Source: Rhizobium leguminosarum bv. trifolii WSM2297
GTDB lineage: Bacteria > Pseudomonadota > Alphaproteobacteria > Rhizobiales > Rhizobiaceae
Reading direction: 5' to 3'
Assembly (NCBI RefSeq): GCF_000271845.1
Contig: NZ_JH719395.1
Coordinates: 594,025 to 658,024 of the forward strand
DNA length: 64,000 nucleotides
Shown here: positions 54,483-62,072 of the stretch, in pieces
Position numbering within the stretch: position 1 is the stretch's first letter
Layout of the letters: each line of letters begins with the position of its first letter
Notes under the pieces: generated by a model
Databases searched by the model: none
What the model was told of the DNA's origin: nothing
What the model saw: only the letters and a program-made list of their open reading frames with translations
Translations under genes and position numbers: made by a program

Positions 54483-55094
54483 ATGTTCGATATTGGCTGG
54501 ACCGAGCTTTTGGTCATCGCGGTCGTCCTGATCGTGGTCGTCGGTCCCAAGGATTTGCCGCCGATGCTGCGCGCTTTCGGCAAGATGACGCAGCGCGCCC
54601 GCAAAGTGGCGGGTGAATTCCGTGCGCAGTTCGACGAAGCGTTGCGCGAGGCCGAGCTTGACGATGTCCGTCAGACGCTCAGTGACGCCCAGAAGCTCAA
54701 TCCGGTCAACAGCCTGCGCGAGGCGATGAACCCGCTTCGCCAGATGGGCAACGAGATCAAGGCCGACCTGCAGAAGGCGGCCGCAGTCCCGGAAAACAAG
54801 ACCGAGGTGCCGCCGGCTGTGGTTTCCGCCCCGACACCGTCGATGAGCCTGCCGGAGACGCCGCCGTTGGTGCCGGCGCCTGCGCAGCCTGAACCTGTTG
54901 CAGCAGCAGCCGTCCAGACCGATGCGGTTGCCGCCAAGCCGAAGGTCGCACGCAAGCCGCGCGTCAAGGCTGCCGGCACGGTCGATGCTGCGGCCGCCAT
55001 CGCCGTGCCTGTCGAAAAGCCCAAACAGACAACGGCAGCCAGGAAGCCCGCAGCGCCGAAGACATCGGTGCAGACGAAGAAGGACGAGGCATGA
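54483..55094 (+). CDS. tatB: Sec-independent translocase protein TatB
   Basis: The 203-residue protein starts MFDIGWTELLVIAVVLIVVV, then GPKDLPPMLRAFGKM and a long amphipathic helix, typical of TatB. The last 80 or so residues are Pro/Ala-rich and end in a Lys-rich stretch, as in rhizobial TatB. AGGAG lies 6 bases upstream. Its stop overlaps the tatC start (ATGA). Confidence 0.94.
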   Translation: MFDIGWTELLVIAVVLIVVVGPKDLPPMLRAFGKMTQRARKVAGEFRAQFDEALREAELDDVRQTLSDAQKLNPVNSLREAMNPLRQMGNEIKADLQKAAAVPENKTEVPPAVVSAPTPSMSLPETPPLVPAPAQPEPVAAAAVQTDAVAAKPKVARKPRVKAAGTVDAAAAIAVPVEKPKQTTAARKPAAPKTSVQTKKDEA

Positions 55095-55918
55095 GCGGTG
55101 ATATCGAAGACAAGCCGCAGCCGTTGATCGAGCACCTGATGGAGCTGCGCACGCGGCTGATCTGGTCGATCGGCGCGTTTTTCGTCGCCTTCATCGCATG
55201 CTTCTTTTTTGCCAAGCATCTCTTCAACTATCTGGTCATTCCCTACAAGACGGCCGTGGAGTGGGCACATCTCGACGTCGAGAAGGCCCAGCTGATCTAT
55301 ACCGCGCCGCAGGAATTCTTCTTCACGCAGGTCAAGGTGGCGATGTTCGGCGGCCTCGTGGTCGCCTTTCCGATCATTGCCGCCCAAGTCTACAAGTTCG
55401 TCGCTCCAGGCCTCTACAAGAATGAGCGCCAGGCCTTCCTGCCGTTCCTGATCGCCTCGCCGGTCTTATTCCTGATGGGCGCCGCACTCGTCTATTTCTT
55501 CTTCACGCCGATGGTCATGTGGTTCTTCCTGTCGATGCAGCAGGCGCCGGGTCATGACGAGGTGGCGATCTCGCTGATGCCGAAGGTTTCGGAATATCTG
55601 AGCCTGATCATGACGCTGGTCTTCTCCTTCGGCCTGGTCTTCCAGCTGCCCGTCATCACGACGCTGCTTGCCCGTGTCGGACTGCTGACATCGCAATGGC
55701 TCGCCGAAAAACGCAAGTTCGCCATCGTGCTTGCCTTCATCGTCGCCGCCGTGTTGACGCCGCCGGATCCGATGTCCCAGATCGGCCTTGCGATACCGAC
55801 GATCCTTCTCTACGAGATTTCCATCCATGCGGCGCGACTCGTGGAGCGCCAGCGTGCCCGGCAGGCGGTCGAAAAGGACACCGAATCCGCGGACGTTGCC
55901 AAGACGGACAGCGTCTGA
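55091..55918 (+). CDS. tatC: Sec-independent translocase protein TatC
   Basis: The 275-residue receptor for twin-arginine signals has six membrane helices. QPLIEHLMELRTRLIWSIGA and the conserved AAVLTPPDPMSQ are TatC motifs. The ATG overlaps the tatB stop. With TatA and TatB it completes the translocase. A hydrophilic tail follows the last helix. Confidence 0.95.
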   Translation: MSGDIEDKPQPLIEHLMELRTRLIWSIGAFFVAFIACFFFAKHLFNYLVIPYKTAVEWAHLDVEKAQLIYTAPQEFFFTQVKVAMFGGLVVAFPIIAAQVYKFVAPGLYKNERQAFLPFLIASPVLFLMGAALVYFFFTPMVMWFFLSMQQAPGHDEVAISLMPKVSEYLSLIMTLVFSFGLVFQLPVITTLLARVGLLTSQWLAEKRKFAIVLAFIVAAVLTPPDPMSQIGLAIPTILLYEISIHAARLVERQRARQAVEKDTESADVAKTDSV

Positions 55919-56017
55919 GCGGCAATCCGGAAATCCTTTCATGAACGCCGTCTCATCCGGTCGAAGCCCAGTCAGGCTTTGGCCGGGTCACTTCTGTTGC
56001 AACGACCTGGAACGACG

Positions 56018-57301
56018 ATGCTCGATATCAAATGGATCCGTGAGAATCCCGAAGCGCTCGATGCCGCCCTCGCCAAGCGCGGTGCGGAGCCTCTGGCCCA
56101 AAGCCTCGTTGCCCTCGATGAAAAGCGCCGCTCCGCCGTGCAGAAGGCGCAGGACTTGCTGTCCCGCCGCAACCTAGCTTCCAAGGAGATCGGCGCGGCG
56201 ATGGCCCAGAAGAACGGCGAACTCGCCGAGAAGCTGAAGGCCGAGGTCGCCGAACTGAAGACGCTGCTGCCGGCGGTCGAGGAAGAGGACCGTCAGCTGA
56301 CGGCCGAACTCAACGACGCGCTCTCGCGCATCCCCAACATCCCTTTCGACGACGTCCCGGTCGGCAAGGACGAGCATGACAATGTCGTCACCCGCACCAT
56401 CGGCGAAAAGCCGCGCTGGAATCACGCGCCGAAGGAGCACTTCGAAATCGGTGAGGCGCTCGGCTATATGGATTTCGAGCGCGCCGCCAAGCTCTCGGGT
56501 TCGCGTTTCACGGTGCTGACCGGGCCACTCGCCAGGCTCGAGCGCGCGCTCGGCCAGTTCATGATCGATCTCCACACCCGCGAGCACGGCTATACCGAAG
56601 TCAGCTCGCCGCTGATGGTTCGCAATGAGGCGCTGTTCGGCACCGGCAACCTGCCGAAGTTCGAAGAGGATCTCTTCAAGACGACGGATGGCCGCTACCT
56701 CATTCCGACCGCCGAGGTGACGCTGACCAATCTGGTGCGCGAGGAAATCCTCGATCAGGAAAAGCTGCCGCTCCGCTTCACCGCCCTGACGCCTTCCTTC
56801 CGCTCGGAAGCGGGCTCGGCCGGCCGCGACACCCGCGGCATGCTGCGCCAGCATCAGTTCTGGAAATGTGAGCTGGTTTCGATCACCGACGCCGAGAGCG
56901 CCATCGCCGAGCACGAGCGCATGACGGCCTGTGCCGAAGAAGTGCTGAAGCGCCTCGGCCTGCATTTCCGCACGATGACGCTTTGCACCGGCGACATGGG
57001 CTTCGGCTCGCGCAAGACCTATGACCTTGAAGTCTGGCTGCCGGGACAGAACGCCTTCCGCGAAATCTCCTCGTGCTCGGTCTGCGGCGATTTCCAGGGC
57101 CGGCGGATGAATGCGCGCTACCGCGGCAAGGACGACAAGAGCAACAAGTTCGTCCACACGCTGAACGGGTCCGGCACCGCCGTCGGCCGCTGCCTGATCG
57201 CCGTCCTCGAAAATTATCTGAACGACGATGGGTCCGTCACGATTCCGGACGTTTTGCTGCCTTATATGGGCGGATTGACCAAAATCGAACGGGCGGCCTG
57301 A
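56018..57301 (+). CDS. serS: Seryl-tRNA synthetase
   Basis: The 427-residue class II synthetase charges tRNA-Ser. The N-terminal coiled-coil arm ([20 protein letters not shown]) is followed by the catalytic core with [30 protein letters not shown] (motif 2) and [10 protein letters not shown] (motif 3). The start at 56018 begins at [10 protein letters not shown]; the frame is open to 55979. It lies 99 bases after tatC and 4 bases before surE. Confidence 0.95.
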   Translation: MLDIKWIRENPEALDAALAKRGAEPLAQSLVALDEKRRSAVQKAQDLLSRRNLASKEIGAAMAQKNGELAEKLKAEVAELKTLLPAVEEEDRQLTAELNDALSRIPNIPFDDVPVGKDEHDNVVTRTIGEKPRWNHAPKEHFEIGEALGYMDFERAAKLSGSRFTVLTGPLARLERALGQFMIDLHTREHGYTEVSSPLMVRNEALFGTGNLPKFEEDLFKTTDGRYLIPTAEVTLTNLVREEILDQEKLPLRFTALTPSFRSEAGSAGRDTRGMLRQHQFWKCELVSITDAESAIAEHERMTACAEEVLKRLGLHFRTMTLCTGDMGFGSRKTYDLEVWLPGQNAFREISSCSVCGDFQGRRMNARYRGKDDKSNKFVHTLNGSGTAVGRCLIAVLENYLNDDGSVTIPDVLLPYMGGLTKIERAA

Positions 57302-57305
57302 GGCG

Positions 57306-58079
57306 ATGCGCATCCTGCTTACGAATGACGACGGCATTCACGCCGAAGGTCTTGCCGCATTGGAGCGGATCGCGCGCACGCTGTCCGACGATGTCTGGAT
57401 CGTGGCGCCGGAGACCGACCAGAGCGGCCTCGCTCATTCGCTGAGCCTGTCCGAACCTTTGCGGCTGCGCAAGATTTCCGACAAACATTTCGCGCTGCGC
57501 GGCACGCCGACCGATTGCGTCATCATGGGCATCAGGCAGGTGATGGACATCAAGCCCGATCTCGTGCTGTCGGGCGTCAATTCAGGCTCCAACGTCGCAG
57601 ACGACGTGACCTATTCCGGCACCATCGCCGGCGCCATCGAAGGCACCATGCAGGGCGTGCGTTCCTTCGCGCTGAGCCAGGCCTACCTCTATGAGGACGG
57701 TGCGCGCATCGTGCCATGGGAGGTTTGCGAGGCGCATGCGCCGGCGCTTCTGGAAAAGCTGATGGTTCTGGACCTGCCGGAGGGCACGTTCCTCAATCTC
57801 AACTTCCCGAACTGCCGTCCGGGCGAGGTCGATGGCGCCGAGGTGACCATGCAGGGCAAGCTCGCGTTCAACCTGCAGGTCGATGCCCGCTCCGATGGCC
57901 GGGGCTTTCCCTATTACTGGCTGAAGTTCGGCGAACGTGCCGGCGCCTTCATCGAAGGCACCGATATTCACGCACTGAAGCATAACAAGATTTCGGTAAC
58001 GCCTTTGAAACTGGATCTGACCGATTATTCCGTGACGGACCGCGTGGCGCGGGCCCTGGGATACGGAGCACAGGTTTGA
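57306..58079 (+). CDS. surE: 5'/3'-nucleotidase SurE
   Basis: The 257-residue metal-dependent phosphatase has [16 protein letters not shown] at the start, with the Asp pair for the metal, GTPTDCV, and [19 protein letters not shown]. It dephosphorylates nucleoside monophosphates. It starts 4 bases after the serS stop and its stop overlaps the pcm start (TTGA). Confidence 0.94.
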   Translation: MRILLTNDDGIHAEGLAALERIARTLSDDVWIVAPETDQSGLAHSLSLSEPLRLRKISDKHFALRGTPTDCVIMGIRQVMDIKPDLVLSGVNSGSNVADDVTYSGTIAGAIEGTMQGVRSFALSQAYLYEDGARIVPWEVCEAHAPALLEKLMVLDLPEGTFLNLNFPNCRPGEVDGAEVTMQGKLAFNLQVDARSDGRGFPYYWLKFGERAGAFIEGTDIHALKHNKISVTPLKLDLTDYSVTDRVARALGYGAQV

Positions 58080-58729
58080 CGGCAAGACTGGCCGAGAAAG
58101 AGGGCTTTGCGGCGCTCGTCCTCCGATTGCGCGCCGAAGGCATCTCCGACCTTGACCTGCTGACGGCGGTCGAGCAGACGCAGCGCTCGCTTTTCGTGCC
58201 GCCGCAATTTTCCGATGACGCTTATTCGAGCCGGACGATCCCGATCGAATGCGGCTCCTTCCTCGAAGGCATCGATTTTGTCGTCCGCATCCTGCATCAC
58301 CTGAAGCTCAAGCCAGGACAGCGCGTCCTGGAAATCGGCACCGGCAGCGGCTTTACCGCCGCCGTCATGGGGCGCATGGCCGAGCGTGTTCTATCCATCG
58401 ACCGTTACAAGACGCTGACATCGGCTGCGCAGCGGCGCATGGAATCGCTTAGTCTGCGCAACGTCATCATCCGCCACGCCGACGGCAGTGCCGGCATGCA
58501 GGGAGAGGGCACCTTCGACCGCATCCTGGTGACGGCCGCCTTCAATGCGATGCCGCGCTTTTATACCGATCAGCTTGTTTCCGGCGGTTCGATGATCGCG
58601 CCGCTGATGATCTCGGAGAACGAATGCCGCATGGTGCGGCTGACGAAAACCGGCAGCCGGTTCGAGCGCGAGGAACTGTTCGAAGCCCCTTATCTGCCAA
58701 TCGTTCCGCGCCTTGCCTCGCTGCTGTAG
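58076..58729 (+). CDS. pcm: Protein-L-isoaspartate O-methyltransferase
   Basis: The 217-residue repair enzyme methylates isoaspartyl residues in damaged proteins. [20 protein letters not shown] and the SAM motif [15 protein letters not shown] are present. The start is TTG 58076, overlapping the surE stop. It lies in the surE-pcm-nlpD order known from E. coli. Unlike the canonical proteobacterial Pcm motif with GSGYQ, it has GSGFT, so it belongs to the alphaproteobacterial form. Confidence 0.92.
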   Translation: MTARLAEKEGFAALVLRLRAEGISDLDLLTAVEQTQRSLFVPPQFSDDAYSSRTIPIECGSFLEGIDFVVRILHHLKLKPGQRVLEIGTGSGFTAAVMGRMAERVLSIDRYKTLTSAAQRRMESLSLRNVIIRHADGSAGMQGEGTFDRILVTAAFNAMPRFYTDQLVSGGSMIAPLMISENECRMVRLTKTGSRFEREELFEAPYLPIVPRLASLL

Positions 58730-58868
58730 CGACTGCGATTTTTCACCCGTAAGCTATGGTTATCAACTTCTCAAAAATATCGCACTGATTCCAGCATCTT
58801 AACTGCGTGGTAATACTAACGCGTTTTAATAGACTCACAAATGGTTGCGTTCTCAGTGGGTCGAGTCA

Positions 58869-60461
58869 ATGCGTTTCAGTCTTTCGCCGAAGTTCGGGAA
58901 GTCAGCCGGTAATCTTCTGGTTGTGGGTCTGCTGGCAAGTGCCGCAACAGGCTGCAGTTCCGATGTGACACGGTTTGGCGGCTTGTTTTCCTCCTCAGGG
59001 CAGGATCAGATCACCACAAGTTCCATTCCGCGCAGGGGCGGCGCCCAGGGTGATCCGGTGCCACGCGCTGACCTCGGCGGCTCCGCCGTTGCAAGCCAGT
59101 CGGGCTATGGTGGCGGCAATGGCGCACTGAGCCAGCCTTATCCGTCGAACCCGAGTTATGATCCGGTCCGCACGTCGAGCGCCCGTATGGCCTCCGCGCC
59201 GGTTGCGGTGCAGCGTTCGGAGCTTGCAGCTCCGACGGCCGTTGCGCCGGCCCGGCAGCGGGAAAAGGAAGTCGCGCTCGCCCAGCCTTTCCCTTCAGCG
59301 CCTCAGACTGAAAAGCCCCGTTTGGTGGCGCCGGCCGCGCCGAAGCTGACGCCCGATCCTCTGACAACGGGCACGACGCCGAAGGTCTCCGGCTGGTCCG
59401 GGACCAATGCGCCTTCCGTAACCCTGCGTCCCGGTGAAAGCATCGCCACGCTGTCCAGGCGCTTCGGCGTCCCGGAAAAGGAAATCCTGCGCGTCAACAG
59501 CCTGAAGACCGCATCTGCGGCCCAGCCCGGCCAGGCGATCCTGATCCCGACTTTCAACGGCGGCAATGCCGCCAAGGCGGCATCGCAGGCGGCCGATCTC
59601 TCCAAGCCCGGCAAGATGCCGGAACCGGCAAAGGCGCCTGAGCAGAACGTCGCCGTCGTTCCCGGCGCCAATTCCGCCCGCGACAAGACCATGGCGAGCG
59701 CCGATGCCACCGGCAAGCTTCCGGCCGGCTCCGGCAAGGATCCGAAAGCGCCTGCCGGCGCCTATGTCGTCAAGCAAGGCGATTCGCTGGCAAAGATCGC
59801 CAAGGCGACCGGCACCAATATCGACGATCTCAAGGCCGCCAACAATCTGTCGGCGAGCTCCGTCAAGATCGGTCAGGCGCTGAAGATCCCGAACGGCACT
59901 GCCGACAACATCAAGACGGCCTCGATCCCGGCCGCGAAGGTCGATCCGAAGCCGGCTCAGACGGCGCCCGCCCAGCAGACGGCCGCCGTCGAGCCAGCAC
60001 CCTACAAGGCGCCGGCCGCCACCCAGACGGTCGACGATGTCGAGAAGAAGTCTGACGTCAGCTCGGCTGCACCGGAATCGACCGGCATCGGCAAGTATCG
60101 CTGGCCGGTCCGCGGTCAGGTCATTGCTTCATACGGCGCCAACGTCAACGGCAACCGCAATGACGGCATCGACATCTCGGTACCGCAGGGAACCCCGATC
60201 AAGGCCGCTGAAAACGGCGTCGTCATCTATGCCGGCAACGGCCTGAAGGAACTCGGCAACACGGTTCTCGTCCGTCACGACGACGGCACCGTCACCGTCT
60301 ACGGCAATGCCGATACGCTGAGCGTCGCCCGCGGTCAGAAGATCCAGCGTGGCCAGACGGTCGCCGTCTCCGGCATGAGCGGCGACGTCAAGCAGCCGCA
60401 GGTCCATTTCGAGGTGCGCAAGGACGCATCCCCGGTCAACCCGATGACTTTCCTGGAATAG
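58869..60461 (+). CDS. nlpD: NlpD-like lipoprotein with two LysM domains and degenerate LytM domain
   Basis: The 530-residue protein has a lipoprotein signal (LLVVGLLASAATGCSS) and two LysM peptidoglycan-binding domains (about residues 180-225 and 298-345). The C-terminal M23/LytM-like domain starts near 408. It lacks several metal ligands: the usual HxxxD is NDGID, the final HxH is QVH, and the YGH histidine is Asn. So it is probably catalytically inactive, as in E. coli NlpD and EnvC, which activate cell-wall amidases at the septum. The start at 58869 is less certain than the lipobox; ATG 58845 is in frame. Confidence 0.88.
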   Translation: MRFSLSPKFGKSAGNLLVVGLLASAATGCSSDVTRFGGLFSSSGQDQITTSSIPRRGGAQGDPVPRADLGGSAVASQSGYGGGNGALSQPYPSNPSYDPVRTSSARMASAPVAVQRSELAAPTAVAPARQREKEVALAQPFPSAPQTEKPRLVAPAAPKLTPDPLTTGTTPKVSGWSGTNAPSVTLRPGESIATLSRRFGVPEKEILRVNSLKTASAAQPGQAILIPTFNGGNAAKAASQAADLSKPGKMPEPAKAPEQNVAVVPGANSARDKTMASADATGKLPAGSGKDPKAPAGAYVVKQGDSLAKIAKATGTNIDDLKAANNLSASSVKIGQALKIPNGTADNIKTASIPAAKVDPKPAQTAPAQQTAAVEPAPYKAPAATQTVDDVEKKSDVSSAAPESTGIGKYRWPVRGQVIASYGANVNGNRNDGIDISVPQGTPIKAAENGVVIYAGNGLKELGNTVLVRHDDGTVTVYGNADTLSVARGQKIQRGQTVAVSGMSGDVKQPQVHFEVRKDASPVNPMTFLE

Positions 60462-60482
60462 GTATAGCGTCCCAGGAAGCGC

Positions 60483-60510
60483 AAAAGCCCGGCCACCCGC
60501 CGGGCTTTTG
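60483..60510 (+). terminator. Intrinsic terminator after nlpD
   Basis: AAAAGCCCGG and CCGGGCTTTT pair across a seven-base loop, 21 bases after the stop codon. Confidence 0.75.
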
Positions 60511-60516
60511 TCATTT

Positions 60517-60631
60517 AAAGCATGTCGCGCAAAAGTGTGTAGCGGTTTTGCGGCAACGACATGCGCAAAAACTAAAGCATGTCGCGCAAAAGTGTGCCGC
60601 GGTTTTTGCGGCAACGACATGCGCGCTTTAG
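60517..60631. repeat. Tandem pair of RIME-like palindromic repeats
   Basis: Two near-identical copies (60517-60573 and 60574-60631) each start AAAGCATGTCGCGCAAAAGT and contain a GCGGTTTTTGC-like loop and the inverted arm CGACATGC. The second copy ends in CTTTAG, whose bases form the stop codon of the minus-strand ATPase gene. Confidence 0.75.
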
Positions 60632-61500
60632 CCTCGGTCGATATGGACGCGCATGCGGCCGGCCAGATCCTGAATATACTGCCAGGCGACGCGGCCGGAC
60701 CGCGCGCCGCGCGTCGTTGCCCATTCCAGCGCCTCGGCATGCATCTTGTCGCGTGCGAGAGCGAGCTTGAAGTGATCGGCATAGCCATCGATCATGCCGA
60801 GATAATCCTCCTGGCTGCATTTGTGGAAGCCGAGCCAGAGGCCGAAACGGTCGGAAAGCGAAACCTTCTCCTCGACGGCCTCCGACGGATTGATCGCCGT
60901 CGACTGCTCGTTTTCCATCATGTGGCGCGGCAGCAGATGGCGCCGGTTCGATGTCGCATAGAAAAGCACATTGTCCGGCCGCCCTTCGACGCCGCCGTCG
61001 AGTGCCGCCTTCAGCGACTTGTAAGCGGTGTCGTCGTGATCGAAGGAGAGATCGTCGCAGAAGACGATGACGCGGTACGGCGTATCCTTCAGGAAGTCGA
61101 GCAGGGTGGGGAGGCTCGCAATATCCTCGCGATGGACTTCGACCAGTTTCAGCGCGACGCCGCTTTCGCGCCTGACATCCTCGTGCACGGCCTTGACCAG
61201 CGAGGATTTTCCCATGCCGCGTGCACCCCAGAGCAGCACATTGTTGGCGGCATAACCCTCGGCGAAACGCACCGTATTCTCATGCAGGATATCGCGCACA
61301 TGATCGACGCCGCGAATGAGCTTCAGCGCCACCCGGTTCGGCTTCTTCACCGGCTGCAGGTGTTGCCGAGACGGCGCCCAGACGAAACAGTCAGCCGCAT
61401 CCCAATCGTTGACGGCAGGCGCCGGTCCGGCAAGACGCTGGATGGCATCGGCGAGCCGCTTCAGTTCGGCAAGCATGGCGGTGTTGATTTCCTCGGTCAT
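60628..61500 (-). CDS. DUF815 family AAA+ ATPase
   Basis: The 290-residue protein has Walker A LLWGARGMGKSS at about residues 89-100 and Walker B-like VIVFCDDLSF. The DUF815 family is a group of ATPases of unknown function common in alphaproteobacteria. The start at 61500 is set by AGGAGG 7 bases upstream; the extension to 61602 is not coding-like. Its stop codon lies within the last bases of a RIME-like repeat. The gene sits between nlpD and yajC on the opposite strand to both. Confidence 0.85.
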   Translation of the reverse strand: MTEEINTAMLAELKRLADAIQRLAGPAPAVNDWDAADCFVWAPSRQHLQPVKKPNRVALKLIRGVDHVRDILHENTVRFAEGYAANNVLLWGARGMGKSSLVKAVHEDVRRESGVALKLVEVHREDIASLPTLLDFLKDTPYRVIVFCDDLSFDHDDTAYKSLKAALDGGVEGRPDNVLFYATSNRRHLLPRHMMENEQSTAINPSEAVEEKVSLSDRFGLWLGFHKCSQEDYLGMIDGYADHFKLALARDKMHAEALEWATTRGARSGRVAWQYIQDLAGRMRVHIDRG

Positions 61501-61679
61501 AGCAGGCCTCCTGTGTTTCGCTGCGGGGTACCATGGCGTTTTGCCGGCGGAAAGGTTATGAGGCAGCGGAATCGGTACTGTTTCCGGCTGTTTCTGTTGC
61601 ATTCATCGAAGCGGCAATTATAGTCCGGCAACCTGAAAAATGAGGCGGAGTTCCGCCGCCAAAGCCTGAGGAGTTTAGC

Positions 61680-62027
61680 ATGTTCATCACCCCGGCATTC
61701 GCCCAGAGTGCCACCGATACCGCAACCGGTTTCGGCGGCTCCGGTTTCGAAATGATCATCCTGTTCGTGCCGCTGATGGTCGTCTGGTACTTCCTGCTGA
61801 TCCGTCCGCAGCGCGCACAGGCCAAGAAGCGTGAGGAAACCCTGAAGGCGATCCGTCGCGGCGATCAGGTCGTCACCGGCGGCGGTCTCGTCGGTAAAGT
61901 GACCAAGGTCATCGACGACAAGGAAGTCGAAGTCGAGATCGCCGATGGCGTTCGCGTGCGCATCGTCCGCAGCGGTATTTCGGATGTGCGCGTCAAGGGT
62001 GAACCGGTCAAGGCCGACGCAGCGTAA
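61680..62027 (+). CDS. yajC: Preprotein translocase subunit YajC
   Basis: The 115-residue protein has a hydrophobic segment (MIILFVPLMVVWYFLLI) followed by RPQRAQAKKREE and a soluble part with RGDQVVTGGGLVGKVTKV, typical of YajC. It is an accessory subunit of SecDF in the inner membrane. GGAG precedes the ATG. It lies directly before secDF. Confidence 0.95.
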   Translation: MFITPAFAQSATDTATGFGGSGFEMIILFVPLMVVWYFLLIRPQRAQAKKREETLKAIRRGDQVVTGGGLVGKVTKVIDDKEVEVEIADGVRVRIVRSGISDVRVKGEPVKADAA

Positions 62028-62072
62028 CAAGCGATAACGGCTGCACGGCCGGATCGGAAGATCGTCGAGAGA

